Assembly (NCBI RefSeq): GCF_029227915.1
Contig: NC_079886.1
Location: 15,352,501-15,416,500 of the forward strand
Length of the DNA: 64,000 nt
Direction: 5' to 3'
Origin: Hydractinia symbiolongicarpus
Lineage: Eukaryota; Cnidaria; Hydrozoa; Anthoathecata; Hydractiniidae
A model generated the notes under the pieces. It made no database searches, was not told the DNA's origin, and worked only from the letters and a program-made list of their open reading frames with translations. Positions 21,168 to 31,854 of the stretch are shown piece after piece. Positions within the stretch are counted from its first letter, which is position 1, and every line of letters begins with the position of its first letter. Made by a program: the position numbers and the translations under genes.

Positions 21168-24100
21168 GAAATATGTTGCAAGAGAAAAAAAAACGTTACT
21201 TCAGACGTTATTTACAAACTCAGCTGTGAAGATTGTAAGAGGACCTTTCGAACAGAAAAAGGTTTGAAGCAACATGGAAAATCTTGTAAAAATAAAAAAC
21301 ATTCACTAATAGAACCTGAACCTCACTGTATTGTGGCATTCCGTTATGCAGAAGATATAAAATCCAAATGGGGATCATTTGATGACAAAATCTTTGAAAA
21401 GACATTATCGGATGTATATGAAAAGACTGTATATTGGAGGAAGAACTTGTTCTTGTTACCTACTGGTACTGCTGGTAAACGATATATAGATGAGATCAGA
21501 CTAATGAATGATTGGCTTGATAATACGGCGTTGAAAAACATATCGTTTAAGGCGATCATGGTAATGCCTAATTTATTGCTGCAAAAACCGTCGAAAAACA
21601 GCAAAGCAAAGGATCATCTAAAAGCATTGGAAAGACGATTGCAATTGTGGTATGCAGGGAATTTACCAGAATTTTTTCTGGAAAGTCGAACTATCCAGGA
21701 CAATTTAAAATCCTTTAACAAACCAAAATCTGTGGCGGAAATATCGAAGAAATTTGCGGCAGAGATGCAAAAAAGCAATGTTAACGGTGCGATCCAATTA
21801 TTGACCAAGATGCAGCATGGTATTTTACCCCTTAATGAGAATACTTTATCCAAGCTACGGATGAAGCATCCTACTGCACAGAAAGCTGATCCTGACGTTT
21901 TGTTACCAGACGAACCGTCCATCGTTCATCAAATTCGTTACGAATGCATTGATGCAGAGGCAGTTAGGAAAGCGGCGATCAGGACAAAAGGATGATCTGG
22001 ACCATCTGGAATTGACGCGGATGGATAGAGAAAGATACTTGCCTCTAACAACTTCGGAGAAAGTTCTATCACTTTATGTGAATCATTTTCGAAAGTCATA
22101 TGAAAGTTATGCTCTAGCAAGGAAAATTCTGCATCATTGGAAGCATTCTTAGCATGTCGATTGATTCCTCTTGATAAGAGCCCAGGGCTTCGTCTTATTG
22201 GTGTTGGAGAGGTACTCAGAAGAATCGCGGGCAAAGTTGTTATATCTGCTGTAGGCGATGATATCATTTCATCGGTTGGATCGTTGCAGACATGTGCTGG
22301 ACATGACGCAACCTGTGAAGCCGCGGTTCATGCAATGATTTCAGGATGAGAATACAGAAGCTGTTTTATTAGTGGATGCTGCGAATGCCTTCAACTCTGT
22401 GAACAGAAACGTTTTCTTACATAATATAAAGATAATTTTCATACTAATTTCAACGTTCGTGCACAATTGTTATGCTATAGCATCTAGGTTATTTGTGTTA
22501 GGAGGGATGGAGCTGAAATCTGAGGAAGGGACAACGCAGGGTGATCCCATCGCTATGGCTGTTTATGCAATTGCCATAATTCCCCTGATATTCATGATTA
22601 TGGAGGTAGTGGACGAAACAAAGACAGTAGCTTATGCTGACGATGTTACTGCAGCTGGAGAGCTGTTCAGTCTAAGACGTTGGTGAAATCAACTCTGCTT
22701 ACTGGGATCAAAGTTTGGATATTTTCCAGAGGCAACAAAATCTTGGTTAATAGTAAAAAAGGACGTATTTAAAAAAGCAAATTTGGTTTTCAGTGATAGC
22801 AGTGTGAACATCACAATAACAGGTAAAAGATGAATACATGGCTCATAAGATCAAAAATTGGTGCAAAGAAATTTCCATGTTATCCGAAATTGCAAAGATA
22901 CAACCGCATGCAGCCTACAGCTGCTTTGTAAGTGGATACAAGAATAAACTTACTTACTGTATGCGTACGATTCCGAACATTGTCAGTTATTTACAACAGG
23001 TGGATAATATCATTTTGTTAGAATTTATTCCTGCGTTGACTGAAGGTATTAAATGTTCGGAAATGGAAAGACGACTGCTGTCCTTGCCTCCGAAATTGGG
23101 TGGTTTAGGTATCCCAATGTTTTCAGATATTTGTGAAATTGAATACTCCAACTCTATGATGATGACGGAAGTTTTAAGATCCGATATTGTAGAGCAAATT
23201 CGTAAATTATCACCTGCAGATGCTGCTGCTAAGAAAGCGAAGATCAGATCAGAAAAAGAAGAAAGAAATAAAGAGAAGTTATCACAGATTAGAGAAAGTT
23301 TGGATGCAGAAAAGAAACGTTTAAATGACTTGAATTGTGAAAACCGGGCATCAATCTGGTTGACAACGTTATCTTTAAAAGATGAAGGATATGTGTTAAC
23401 TAAGCAACAGTTTTGGGATCTCGTTCGTATCAGATATGGTTGGGAGCTTTCAATGCTCCCTGAATTGTGTGAATGTGGGTCGAAATTTAATATTCAGCAT
23501 GCTCTTTCCTGTAAAAAGGGGGGGTTTGTTAGCCTTCAGCACAACCACATAAGAAACATTACTGCTGCGCTTTTGAATGAAGTATGTAAAGATGTTCAAG
23601 TTGAACCCAAGCTGCAACCGTTAACAGGCGAAACTTTTGATCAAGCAACAGCAAATTGTATTGATGAGGCAAGGTGCGATGTGAGTGCTCGTGGGTTTTG
23701 GTGTACAGGCCAAATGGCATTTTTTGATATAAGGGTGTTCAACCCAAACGCCAACAGATATGTACATCAGGAAATTCTGAAATGTTATGAGATGAATGAG
23801 AAGGAAAAAAAAGAATGTACAATGAGCGCGTGCTTTCAATTGAGCATGGTAGCTTCCCCCCGGTAGTTTTCGCTGCAACTGGTGGTATGAGTCGTGAATG
23901 CAAACACTTATTTAAACGATTAATTGAGTTGATTGCGGAGAAAAGGAAACATAGATATGACTTGATAGCCTGCTGGGTAAAAAGAAAGATCTACTTTTCC
24001 TTAATTAATTCCATTGAACTTTGTATACGTGGCAGTCGGTCAATATGCCATTGTAATGAAAGTTTGGCGAGATTGATAGGAAACAGTGCTGATGTCAGCA

Positions 24101-24174
24101 AATCGATGGCCCAGTTTAGTTTTTTTTCTTGTTACGTAAACCTTTTCGATGTATTGTTATCTTCCCACGCATAA
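21168..24174 (+). pseudogene. R2-like non-LTR retrotransposon polyprotein, decayed
   Basis: An N-terminal finger has C-x2-C (21225-21236) and H-x4-C in KGLKQHGKSC. Reverse transcriptase follows: RLIPLDKSPGLRLIGVGEVL (about 22155), motif A LVDAANAFNSVNR (about 22366), GTTQGDP (about 22530) and a YADD box (about 22633). Near 23470 is a CCHC-type knuckle (CECGSKFNIQHALSC). The last part holds EARCD and FFDIRVF (about 23665-23740), a layout like the restriction-type nuclease at the C-terminus of R2/CRE-like elements. At least five frame breaks or stops are present, for example near 22000, 22340, 22685 and 23830. The TAA stop (24172-24174) is also the duplicated target of the Harbinger insertion. 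Confidence 0.75.
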
Positions 24175-24307
24175 AGGCTGAAATACACTATCATTTTTCA
24201 ATGATCATTTTCCAATGATACATTCCAATGACATTAAAAATGACATATTTTGGCGCGAATTACACTATCATTAAAAACATGAAACTTGAGCATGTTTTCT
24301 TTGCAAC

Positions 24308-24752
24308 ATGGACTCTGAAGAAGAAATAGCAGCTGCTGTTGTTGTGTATATTTTATGAAAAAAGAGAGCCAAACGTAGGAAAAGAAAGCAAAGAAATGTA
24401 TGGGTGAAGCCGTGGTTAAATAGGCGAAATGAACTTGGCATCTACAATACTCTCATGTATGAACTGCGTGTAGAGGAAATTGCAGAGTATACGCGATTTT
24501 TAAGAATGCCGCCGAATATTTTTGATGAGCTCCTAAATCTCATAGAAGTTGACATTGAGAAAAAAACAACGCATTTGCGAGACCCAATTCCTGCTAAAGT
24601 CAAAGTAGCCGCAACTTTGAAGTTTTTATCATGTGGGATAAATTACGCCGAATTACATTTATTTATTTCGCGTTCACAAAAGTACTTTGTCACAGTTCAT
24701 CCCTGAAGTTTGCGAAGCTATTTACATGCGATTAAAAGAAAAATACCTCAGG
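24308..24752 (+). pseudogene. Harbinger transposase, exon 1
   Basis: The frame starts MDSEEEIAAAVVVYIL, hits TGA at 24356-24358, then continues with the typical HARBI1 N-terminal sequence (WLNRRNELGIYNTL and FLRMPPNIFDELLNLI). One base is lost or gained near 24665, after which SQFIPEVCEAIYMRLKEKYL follows. A donor GTAAAT starts at 24753. It should be joined to the exon at 30302 in the same phase. Confidence 0.75.
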
Positions 24753-24812
24753 GTAAATATATATTTCGTTCAGTAATTTATCAAACAAACGTACTAAACT
24801 AGCAGTCACACA

Positions 24813-24899
24813 TTAATACCCTGCACTTTGTGAACCCTTACTTTCTGGGTTGAGATCTGACAAACTTTCTCGACTCTGATAAGTGTTTTGATATATGTT
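24813..24899 (-). pseudogene. Distal end of the Harbinger accessory gene, cut off by Gypsy
   Basis: On the minus strand, ignoring the Gypsy element and one ATGTT copy, the open frame of the accessory gene's last exon continues here for 28 codons to a TAA at 24813-24815. It is hydrophilic and serine-rich. This shows the retroelement interrupted coding sequence. Confidence 0.65.
24895..24899. repeat. Gypsy target-site duplication, left
   Basis: ATGTT here and at 29783-29787 flank the element. Confidence 0.85.
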
Positions 24900-25066
24900 T
24901 GTAATATATTTTACTAGGTATATATCGGATGCCGTGAGTTTCGGCTCGCTCTCTAAACACGATCCAAGATGGTGTCACAGCATCTGATATCAGACTTTAT
25001 GTTTATATGTGATTAGCTTCTTTTATCAGAAGAATACTTTTTATCTGATGATAGATAACTACTACA
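24900..25066 (+). repeat. Gypsy 5' LTR, 167 bp
   Basis: It starts TGTAATATATTTTAC and ends CTACTACA, identical to 29616-29782. It is short for a Gypsy LTR. Confidence 0.95.
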
Positions 25067-25090
25067 AATTGGCGACGAGGATTCCAAGAA
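25067..25090 (+). promoter_or_regulatory. Primer-binding region of Gypsy
   Basis: The sequence after the LTR is AATTGGCGACGAGGATTCC. A TGGCGACGAGG-type sequence directly after the 5' LTR is a typical minus-strand primer site; which tRNA primes it was not determined. Confidence 0.55.
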
Positions 25091-25279
25091 CTCATGGAGA
25101 GGTATATTTCATAATTACAAAGCAATCTCGCGTGAAACAAGACGTGTGAATTTTCGAATCAAAACAACAAATTTTGTTGACTCTTACTGTGCGAAAGGAA
25201 ACTTTGCTAGGCTGTCCTTTGTAATTTCAAGCGATAGTTATACTTGTGCGCGCGCTCTGAGCATTTCTGTGCAGCTAGC

Positions 25280-28200
25280 ATGTCCGTTTTGCAACTTCCA
25301 GCCATACCACCCTTTGACCCAAATGGAGAACCGACTTCAGTTGGTCAACGATGGACGAAATGGCAGACCAGTCTTAAATACTACATACTAGCAAGTGGAG
25401 TTAGGGATGATGAAAGAAAGAGGGCAATTTTACTCCACATGATTGGACCTAAATGCCAGGAAATATTTGAAACTTTCTCTGATCCTGGAACAACATTTGA
25501 AGAAGCCCTCCATAAATTTGATGAACATTTTTCAGTCAAAAAGAACATACCTTTCGAAAGGCATAAATTTCACCAAGCCTCACAACAAGTAGGGGAAAGT
25601 ACGGATCAATTCATTACCCGTCTACGACAACTTTCCTTATATTGTGAATATGGATCAGAAACTGACAATGAAATCCGAGACATGGTCATAGCAAAAACAT
25701 CGAATATTAAATTCCGCAAACGTTTACTTATGGAAACTGATTTGAATCTCCAGAAAACACAGGACCTTGGACGACTTTTTGAATCTGCAGAACACCAAAA
25801 CAAAGAAATAGCTAATGGTAAACAAACACAACATGACACTGAAGAAGAAAGCTCTGAACAAATCAACAAACTACATGGGCGTAGACCACCTCATCGTAGC
25901 CATAGGAAACACAATGCACCACCACATCGGAACAACCCAACCAAATCATTCAACAAACCAGAATGTGGTCGCTGTGGTATGAAGAACCACAAAAGTCATG
26001 AATGTCGGAGATCAAGAGATAAAACATGTAACAAATGTGGTATTAAAGGACATTTTGCAAAAATGTGCCGCACCAAAAATAAACAGCAAGTTCATCAAAC
26101 CAACCATGAAAACTCTGAAGACGAAGATGAGGATATCTACCTATACAAGATGAACACTACGAAGTCAAATAACTTCCCCGTTCTAGTAAACAATAGCGAA
26201 ATGACTGCTATCATTGATTCTGGAAGCACAACAAATATCATCGATTTTCGAACCTATAAACGCTTATTCAGCAACATCCAGCTTCAGAAATCCAATGCCC
26301 GAATCTACCCATACAATGCTACTAAGAAGCTCCCAATCACTGGTACCTTCAAAGCTACAGTTGCAGCAAATCACCATAAAATACTAGCAAAATTCTACGT
26401 AATACCTGGTCAAGGAGGCAATTTACTTGGTCACAAAACAGCTGAGCAGCTAGATCTATTACGAATTGGACCAGCTACAACACCCATCAACCATAGAACA
26501 TTCCAGTTAGGTAGCAGAAGTCTGTCAAAAGGCATACCAGTATCAACAGAACAAGTCCTCAACAAAAACAACAAGGTATTCAAAGGAATGGGAAAACTTA
26601 ACAACTTCAAACAGAAACTCCATATTGATCCAGATGTCACCCCCATCCAGCAACCAACTAGGAGACTGCCGTTTCACACCAGAAAGAAAGTTGAAGCAGA
26701 GCTCGATAGACTGCTGAAATTAGATATCATTGAGCCAGTTAATGGACCAACTTCGTGGGTTTCACCAATTGTCGCAGTACCTAAGAAAAATGGCAAAATT
26801 AGATTGTGTGTGGACATGCGCAGAGCAAACACTGCCATTATCAGAGAGAAGCATCCTATTCCAAAACTGGAAGAAATCCTACCATTATTAAATGGAGCCA
26901 CTGTCTTCTCAAAAATTGACCTGCGAGAAGGCTACCATCAAATTGAGTTAGCCGAAGAAAGCAGAAACATTACTGCCTTCATTACCCATAAAGGAATTTT
27001 CAGATACAAGCGTCTCATATATGGTATTTCAAGTGCCTTTGAACATTTTCAGAAAAATATTGAAATGGTAATTGCTGATTGTGAAGGGGCAAAGAACATC
27101 TCTGATGATATTTTTATCTGGGGAAAAACACAAGCTGAGCATGACCGCAATCTCGATAAGGTTCTTCGTAATCTTTCTGAGAATGGCCTGCGTGTCAACC
27201 CAGAAAAATGTGAGTTTAGCAAGAATAAAATTTTATTTAGTGGATATACTCTCACAACAGATGGCATATCTCCAGACCCTTCCAAAGTCACTGCAGTCAA
27301 CAAATTCAAAACACCAACAACATCGACAGAAGTCAGATCCTTTCTTGGTCTAGTAAATTATTGCAGTCAGTTCATCAAAGACTACAGTACATTATCAGCT
27401 CCACTGAGGAAACTCACCAAGAAAAATACACCATTCATATGGACAGATCTTGAACAGAAATCATTTGATTTACTCAAAGAAAAACTTTGCACTTCTGAAA
27501 CTATGGCATTTTACAATCCTGAGGCGGAAACAGACATAATTGTTGATGCAAGTCCGTATGGTCTTGGTGCCATACTTACACAGAAACAGAAAGATGGAAA
27601 CTTCAAGCCGGTAGCATATGGAAGTAGAGCATTAACACCTGTTGAACAGAGATACTCACAAACAGAACGAGAAGCTCTTGCAGTTGCCTTTGGCTGCACA
27701 CACTTTCACTTTTTCATATATGACCGTGACTTCGATATCACCACTGATCACAAGAGTCTTTTGCACGTAATGTCACCAACTTCCACATCTCCACCACCGA
27801 GGATCCAGAGATGGCTTCTTCGCATACAAGGGTATAACTACAAATTAAAATACATTTCTGGTGCCAAAAATGCTGCTGACATACTATCAAGAGACCCTGT
27901 TTGTACAGACAGTGAAGGAGAAACTGACGACTCAATTGAATCCTTTATCAACTTTACAGCAGCAGAAGCAGTACCTAAAAGCTGCAATATCGAAGAGATA
28001 CAAGATGAAACTGCAAAAGACATCATTCTTCAAAAAGTCACCAAAGCCATTAACTCGAAGGCCTGGCCAAAAGATTCTGCTTTGAATCCATACAGACATG
28101 CAAAGCATGAGTTATCCTTTGTGAATAACATTTTACTCAAAGGACAACGAATTGTCATCCCAAGCACTCTACAACAGAAAATGTTGCAGATAGCACATGC

Positions 28201-29380
28201 TACGCATCAAGGAACAACCAAAACTAAACTACTATTACGTGAAAAAGTTTGGTGGCCGCTGATGAACAAACAAATCGAAGATCTAACACTTACCTGTCAT
28301 GCCTGCCAAGTAACTGCACCCTCCACCACCAGGCATGAACCGTCACAACCAACAGAAATTCCCAAACAACCTTGGAACACTATTGCAATGGACATTCAAG
28401 GCCCTTATCCCTCTGGTGACAACCTGTTAGTTTTGATTGATTACAGATCCAGATACCCAATAGTTTCTTCTATCAAGAACACTGGTGTGCAAAACATAAT
28501 AAATGTTATGAAGCGAACCTTTAGTATTTTTGGTTATCCAAAAACAATTGTAACTGACAACGGTTCACAATTCACGTCCTTCAAATTCAGCCGATACCTT
28601 CAACAACATGGTATAAAACACCGGCGTACAACTCCATACTGGCCACAAGCTAATGGTGAGGTTGAGAGATTTAACCGCACATTGAAGCGACACAATCAAA
28701 CTGCTGTCATCACTGGAAAGGATTGGCGTAAAACTCTTGACACATTCCTTTTGAGTTACCGAACCACACCTCATACCGTAACTAAAGTTCCACCTGCAAC
28801 ACTGATGTTCGGTAGACCGCTAACGAATGATCTTCCTGACGTTAGTCAACTTGTGAAAAGCAACAGTGAATTGGATATAGAAGTAAACAAGAATGATGAA
28901 AAGCACAAACAGAAATCCAAGGAAAACACCGACCAGAACCGCAAGGCAAAAACTGTCACTTTTGAAGTCGGACAAAAGGTATTGTTGAAAAATCTTACCG
29001 ACAACAAAAACAAACTTTCACCGCCCTGGTTAAAGGAAGTCTTCACCATCATTAAAGTATACAAACGAAGCATCATGGTTCGAAACAAGGAAGGAAAAAC
29101 GTTTCTACGAGCAAACGGACACGCGAAACTGTATAGATCTGCGAAGGGTAAGCAATCGAGTGTTTCTAACGCGCGAAACAGGGCAGACCCTTGTACCTGC
29201 TCAAGCAATGCGAATTTTGATGAGAACCAACAATCTAAACCGAATGATGGCCATAACAAAGAAGAAGATCTATACGAAAAGAAAAACCACAAGAACGGTG
29301 CAAAAACCTACCCGAAACGACAAAGAAAAACTACAGAGCGTTACGTCATCATCAATCCGAAGCGCAAGAAGAAGACTTAG
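25280..29380 (+). CDS. Gypsy gag-pol polyprotein, single open frame of 1,366 aa
   Basis: Gag ends with two CCHC knuckles (about residues 229 and 250). Protease has DSGS at 313. Reverse transcriptase has SDD near 608 (ISDDIFIWG, the usual variant in K02A2.6-like elements). RNase H starts with DASPYG at 756. Integrase has an HHCC finger, then D1038, D1093 and E1129, giving the D-x35-E spacing. The basic tail is rich in K and N. No gag/pol frameshift is needed. The frame is open upstream to 25244; I chose the ATG at 25280 because MSVLQLPAIPPFDP is a typical Gag start. The product would copy and integrate the element. Confidence 0.95.
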   Translation: MSVLQLPAIPPFDPNGEPTSVGQRWTKWQTSLKYYILASGVRDDERKRAILLHMIGPKCQEIFETFSDPGTTFEEALHKFDEHFSVKKNIPFERHKFHQASQQVGESTDQFITRLRQLSLYCEYGSETDNEIRDMVIAKTSNIKFRKRLLMETDLNLQKTQDLGRLFESAEHQNKEIANGKQTQHDTEEESSEQINKLHGRRPPHRSHRKHNAPPHRNNPTKSFNKPECGRCGMKNHKSHECRRSRDKTCNKCGIKGHFAKMCRTKNKQQVHQTNHENSEDEDEDIYLYKMNTTKSNNFPVLVNNSEMTAIIDSGSTTNIIDFRTYKRLFSNIQLQKSNARIYPYNATKKLPITGTFKATVAANHHKILAKFYVIPGQGGNLLGHKTAEQLDLLRIGPATTPINHRTFQLGSRSLSKGIPVSTEQVLNKNNKVFKGMGKLNNFKQKLHIDPDVTPIQQPTRRLPFHTRKKVEAELDRLLKLDIIEPVNGPTSWVSPIVAVPKKNGKIRLCVDMRRANTAIIREKHPIPKLEEILPLLNGATVFSKIDLREGYHQIELAEESRNITAFITHKGIFRYKRLIYGISSAFEHFQKNIEMVIADCEGAKNISDDIFIWGKTQAEHDRNLDKVLRNLSENGLRVNPEKCEFSKNKILFSGYTLTTDGISPDPSKVTAVNKFKTPTTSTEVRSFLGLVNYCSQFIKDYSTLSAPLRKLTKKNTPFIWTDLEQKSFDLLKEKLCTSETMAFYNPEAETDIIVDASPYGLGAILTQKQKDGNFKPVAYGSRALTPVEQRYSQTEREALAVAFGCTHFHFFIYDRDFDITTDHKSLLHVMSPTSTSPPPRIQRWLLRIQGYNYKLKYISGAKNAADILSRDPVCTDSEGETDDSIESFINFTAAEAVPKSCNIEEIQDETAKDIILQKVTKAINSKAWPKDSALNPYRHAKHELSFVNNILLKGQRIVIPSTLQQKMLQIAHATHQGTTKTKLLLREKVWWPLMNKQIEDLTLTCHACQVTAPSTTRHEPSQPTEIPKQPWNTIAMDIQGPYPSGDNLLVLIDYRSRYPIVSSIKNTGVQNIINVMKRTFSIFGYPKTIVTDNGSQFTSFKFSRYLQQHGIKHRRTTPYWPQANGEVERFNRTLKRHNQTAVITGKDWRKTLDTFLLSYRTTPHTVTKVPPATLMFGRPLTNDLPDVSQLVKSNSELDIEVNKNDEKHKQKSKENTDQNRKAKTVTFEVGQKVLLKNLTDNKNKLSPPWLKEVFTIIKVYKRSIMVRNKEGKTFLRANGHAKLYRSAKGKQSSVSNARNRADPCTCSSNANFDENQQSKPNDGHNKEEDLYEKKNHKNGAKTYPKRQRKTTERYVIINPKRKKKT

Positions 29381-29599
29381 AGAAAAAATAAGAACGATAA
29401 CAAGATAATGATAACAAGAACGATAATGATAAACGATGTATATATATAGCAGACGAACGATACGATGTATATAGTAAAAGACCGATGTGTATAGCTGAAG
29501 AACAAAAACGTTTTATGTACGTGCAGAGGAACTGAGTTGAAAAGCAAATATGTGAACATGTTATAAAACAAACAATCAAGAAATCAACAACAATAACTT

Positions 29600-29615
29600 C
29601 GAGAAAAAGAGGGAT
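29600..29615 (+). promoter_or_regulatory. Polypurine tract of Gypsy
   Basis: GAGAAAAAGAGGGA lies immediately before the 3' LTR. Confidence 0.7.
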
Positions 29616-29782
29616 TGTAATATATTTTACTAGGTATATATCGGATGCCGTGAGTTTCGGCTCGCTCTCTAAACACGATCCAAGATGGTGTCACAGCATC
29701 TGATATCAGACTTTATGTTTATATGTGATTAGCTTCTTTTATCAGAAGAATACTTTTTATCTGATGATAGATAACTACTACA
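29616..29782 (+). repeat. Gypsy 3' LTR, 167 bp
   Basis: It appears identical to the 5' LTR and is followed by ATGTT (29783-29787). Confidence 0.95.
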
Positions 29783-30283
29783 ATGTTCACTGGGTGTCGG
29801 TACATATTCAGTAAAACAGGCGATAACGGCGGAGACACAAAGGGTGGGTAATTTTGTGTGGCATGTGTTGAAGAGTTCCTTGGGATCGGAGATTGAACGG
29901 GCGGTGTTCTGAAAGAGGGTACGGCGAGTAATCCCATCTGAGCTTGAAAAAGGAGCTCCTGTATTTTCACTTTAAGGTATTCTTTTTGCATTCTGTCTGG
30001 AATGGCTTTTAGACTCTCTCCAAGAGTGCGACCGTAGAGTTCATCTGCACTCAGTGTTTTCCCGCGTTTTTCTTCCAGAACTGATATTGCGTGCCTCAAC
30101 ATGTGATCTTCTGAAGATTTCGGGGAAACTTTTCGTTTTTTGGGGAGAGGCTTCTTCGTTGATGTCACATCGGTGGTACACACGTCAATTTCATCCTCCA
30201 TGTCCCATTCTTGGAGGGTTATTGGTGAATTTTGAAGTGACTCACTCTCCTTGTCAGCTGTATTTTCATTGTAGTCAAATTCC
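29783..30283 (-). pseudogene. Harbinger accessory gene, last exon (BESS-like part), interrupted
   Basis: A splice acceptor lies at about 30284 on the minus strand, giving an exon that starts EFDYNENTADKESESL and contains a lysine-rich stretch (KKPLPKKRKV) and MQKEYLKVKIQELLFQAQMG, a BESS-like helix. The frame runs into the Gypsy 3' LTR and stops there; its natural end is at 24813-24899. This protein is probably the DNA-binding partner that Harbinger transposases need for nuclear import and end recognition. Confidence 0.7.
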
Positions 30284-30301
30284 TATAATAAATTTGTTTA
30301 G

Positions 30302-31114
30302 ACACCATGTAAAGAGGAGGAATGGCGGAAAATCGCGTCGCAGTATGAACAACTTTGGAACTTTCCAAATTGTATTGGTTCTATGGATGGCAAGCACATT
30401 GTCATAAAGCAGCCAAAAAATAGTGGATCGTTTTACTTCAATTATAAAGGCACTTTCAGCATTGTTCTGCTCGCCCTTGTCGACACAAATTACAAATTTA
30501 TTTACGTTGATGTGGGTTGCAACGGCAGGATTAGTGATGGAGGGGTGTATCAAAATTCTACACTTTCAAAAGCCATACACGACAACGTTGTCAATATTCC
30601 ACCCCAAAGGTTAGTAGGAAACGGGGAATATTTACTACCACATGTCATAGTCACAGATGATGCTTTTCCGCTAAAAAAATATATCATGAAACCCTATGCG
30701 TTTCGGGGCTTATCTCGTGAGAAACGAATTTTCAACTACCGATTAAGCAGAGCGCGCCGTAAAGTAGAAAATGCTTTTGGGATATTAGCAAATAGATTTC
30801 GCGTTTTTTTGTCACCAATGTTGCTATCACCCGAAAATGTAGAGAAAGTCACGCTAGCATGTTGCCCACTTCACAATTTTCTTTGTGAGAAAACACCCTT
30901 AGAGTATTCACCACCAGGGTCATTTGATGTTGAAGATTTGGAAAATGGTTCCGTCCACAGTGGTGAATGGCGTTCACAAACACAAAGAGGAATGGAGTCG
31001 ATTAATTTCGCTGGAAGCAACAATTACAGAAATGATGCGAACGATATCAGGGATAAATTTTGTGCGTACTTTAACTCCACCGGTGCTGTTCCATGGCAAG
31101 AAAAATTTGTCTGA
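30302..31114 (+). CDS. Harbinger transposase, exon 2 (DDE nuclease)
   Basis: The acceptor TTTGTTTAG ends at 30301, and the frame is open to TGA at 31112-31114. It shows SMDGKHIVIKQPKNSGSFYF, YVDVGCNGRISDGGVYQNS, DDAF and FNYRLSRARRKVENAFGILA, matching the DDE_Tnp_4 fold; D in MDGKH and in VDVG, and E in VENAFG, fit the catalytic triad. This exon itself is undamaged, but exon 1 is broken and the intron now holds Gypsy. It lies wholly inside an intron of the antisense accessory gene. Confidence 0.8.
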   Translation, partial: TPCKEEEWRKIASQYEQLWNFPNCIGSMDGKHIVIKQPKNSGSFYFNYKGTFSIVLLALVDTNYKFIYVDVGCNGRISDGGVYQNSTLSKAIHDNVVNIPPQRLVGNGEYLLPHVIVTDDAFPLKKYIMKPYAFRGLSREKRIFNYRLSRARRKVENAFGILANRFRVFLSPMLLSPENVEKVTLACCPLHNFLCEKTPLEYSPPGSFDVEDLENGSVHSGEWRSQTQRGMESINFAGSNNYRNDANDIRDKFCAYFNSTGAVPWQEKFV

Positions 31115-31125
31115 AATTTATACCC

Positions 31126-31312
31126 ACCATCGAAGAAGTTGTTTTTCTTGGGACGATGGAGTCACGTAGGAATAGCAAGGTCTGAAAGTATGGCCATTTA
31201 CTTTCGAAAACATCATCTCGTCCTGCTCCACTTTTGTTGCTGTTGTTTACTTTCTTCAATTCTGCGCTGAAATAACTTCGCAGTGTATTTATTTTACTCC
31301 TCACTATTTTCT
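31126..31312 (-). CDS. Harbinger accessory gene, exon 2 (MADF C-terminal half)
   Basis: The acceptor TTTTTAG is at 31313-31319 and the exon reads EKIVRSKINTLRSYFSAELK, then SGAGRDDVFESKWPYFQTLL, the conserved second half of a MADF domain. The donor is probably GTGGGT at about 31125. The phase matches exon 1. Confidence 0.75.
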
Positions 31313-31386
31313 CTAAAAAGAAAAACAGATCATAAAAATATGCATGTTTTTCTTTTCTCATCCAAACCATTCGAAATAACACAAAC

Positions 31387-31531
31387 CTGCCATTCCTAGT
31401 CTACCTTTGAATATCTCATAACTTTTTGCCTTCTCGTTTCTGTCCTTACAGAAAGGGGATTTAACATCCCACAAACTGGGCTGGCTTCTCCAAATCTTAA
31501 TAAAATTTTTGGTCGCTTCTTGCGTCTTCAT
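31387..31531 (-). CDS. Harbinger accessory gene, exon 1 (MADF N-terminal half)
   Basis: ATG at 31531 starts MKTQEATKNFIKIWRSQPSL and continues with WDVKSPFCKDRNEKAKSYEI. That is the first half of a MADF domain, including the tryptophan, LWD and YKD-like positions. The exon ends at 31387 with a GTTTGT donor. Joined to exon 2 in phase 1 it gives one complete MADF domain, so intron and exon limits support each other. It had no long open frame of its own and is easy to miss. Confidence 0.75.
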
Positions 31532-31807
31532 TCTCGGGTGAATTACTTGTTCAAATCTTTGTTTTTAACTATGTTTACGCCTAAACTACATCGCGTGCAA
31601 CAAACACGTGTGCGAAAACAATGGATTAGATTTAAAACAATAGAAAAAAATGTCAATGAAAAATTAAAAATTGAACATGTTCAACTTTTAATTTTTAAGG
31701 ATCATTGGAAATGAGAGAGTAAAAAATGCCTTTTTTTCTGTATACACTGTCATTTTTCAATGATAATTGGAAAATGATCATTGAAAAATGATAGTGTATT
31801 TCAGCCT

Positions 31808-31854
31808 TAACTCCGTCTAAACTTTGAAATAAATAAAAAAAATAATTTAACTCA
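31808..31854 (+). other. Probable 3' UTR end of the R2-like element
   Basis: After removing the Harbinger element and one TAA, the R2-like stop codon is followed by this 44-47-base AT-rich stretch and then directly by the tRNA gene. Confidence 0.45.

Larger units (their letters stand above)
24900..29782 (+). mobile_element. Intact Ty3/Gypsy LTR retrotransposon
   Basis: Two LTRs of 167 bp, a primer-binding region, a single gag-pol frame, a purine tract and a 5-bp target duplication are all present. I see no difference between the two LTRs, so the insertion is recent on a genomic time scale. It is the youngest of three nested events here: Gypsy within Harbinger within the R2-like element. Confidence 0.95.
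24175..31807. mobile_element. Harbinger (PIF) DNA transposon with TAA target duplication
   Basis: The left end AGGCTGAAATACACTATCAT has an inverted copy at the right end, and identity continues for about 40 bases. TAA flanks both sides (24172-24174 and 31808-31810), the usual 3-bp duplication for this superfamily. The element carries a split transposase and a MADF/BESS-type accessory gene on the opposite strand. Without the 4.9-kb Gypsy insertion it would be about 2.75 kb. Both genes are damaged. Confidence 0.85.

Noticed and set aside
24356-24358. TGA read through as part of a reassigned code or selenocysteine
   Set aside because: The same transposase exon also has a frameshift, and other elements show ordinary random lesions, so decay is simpler.
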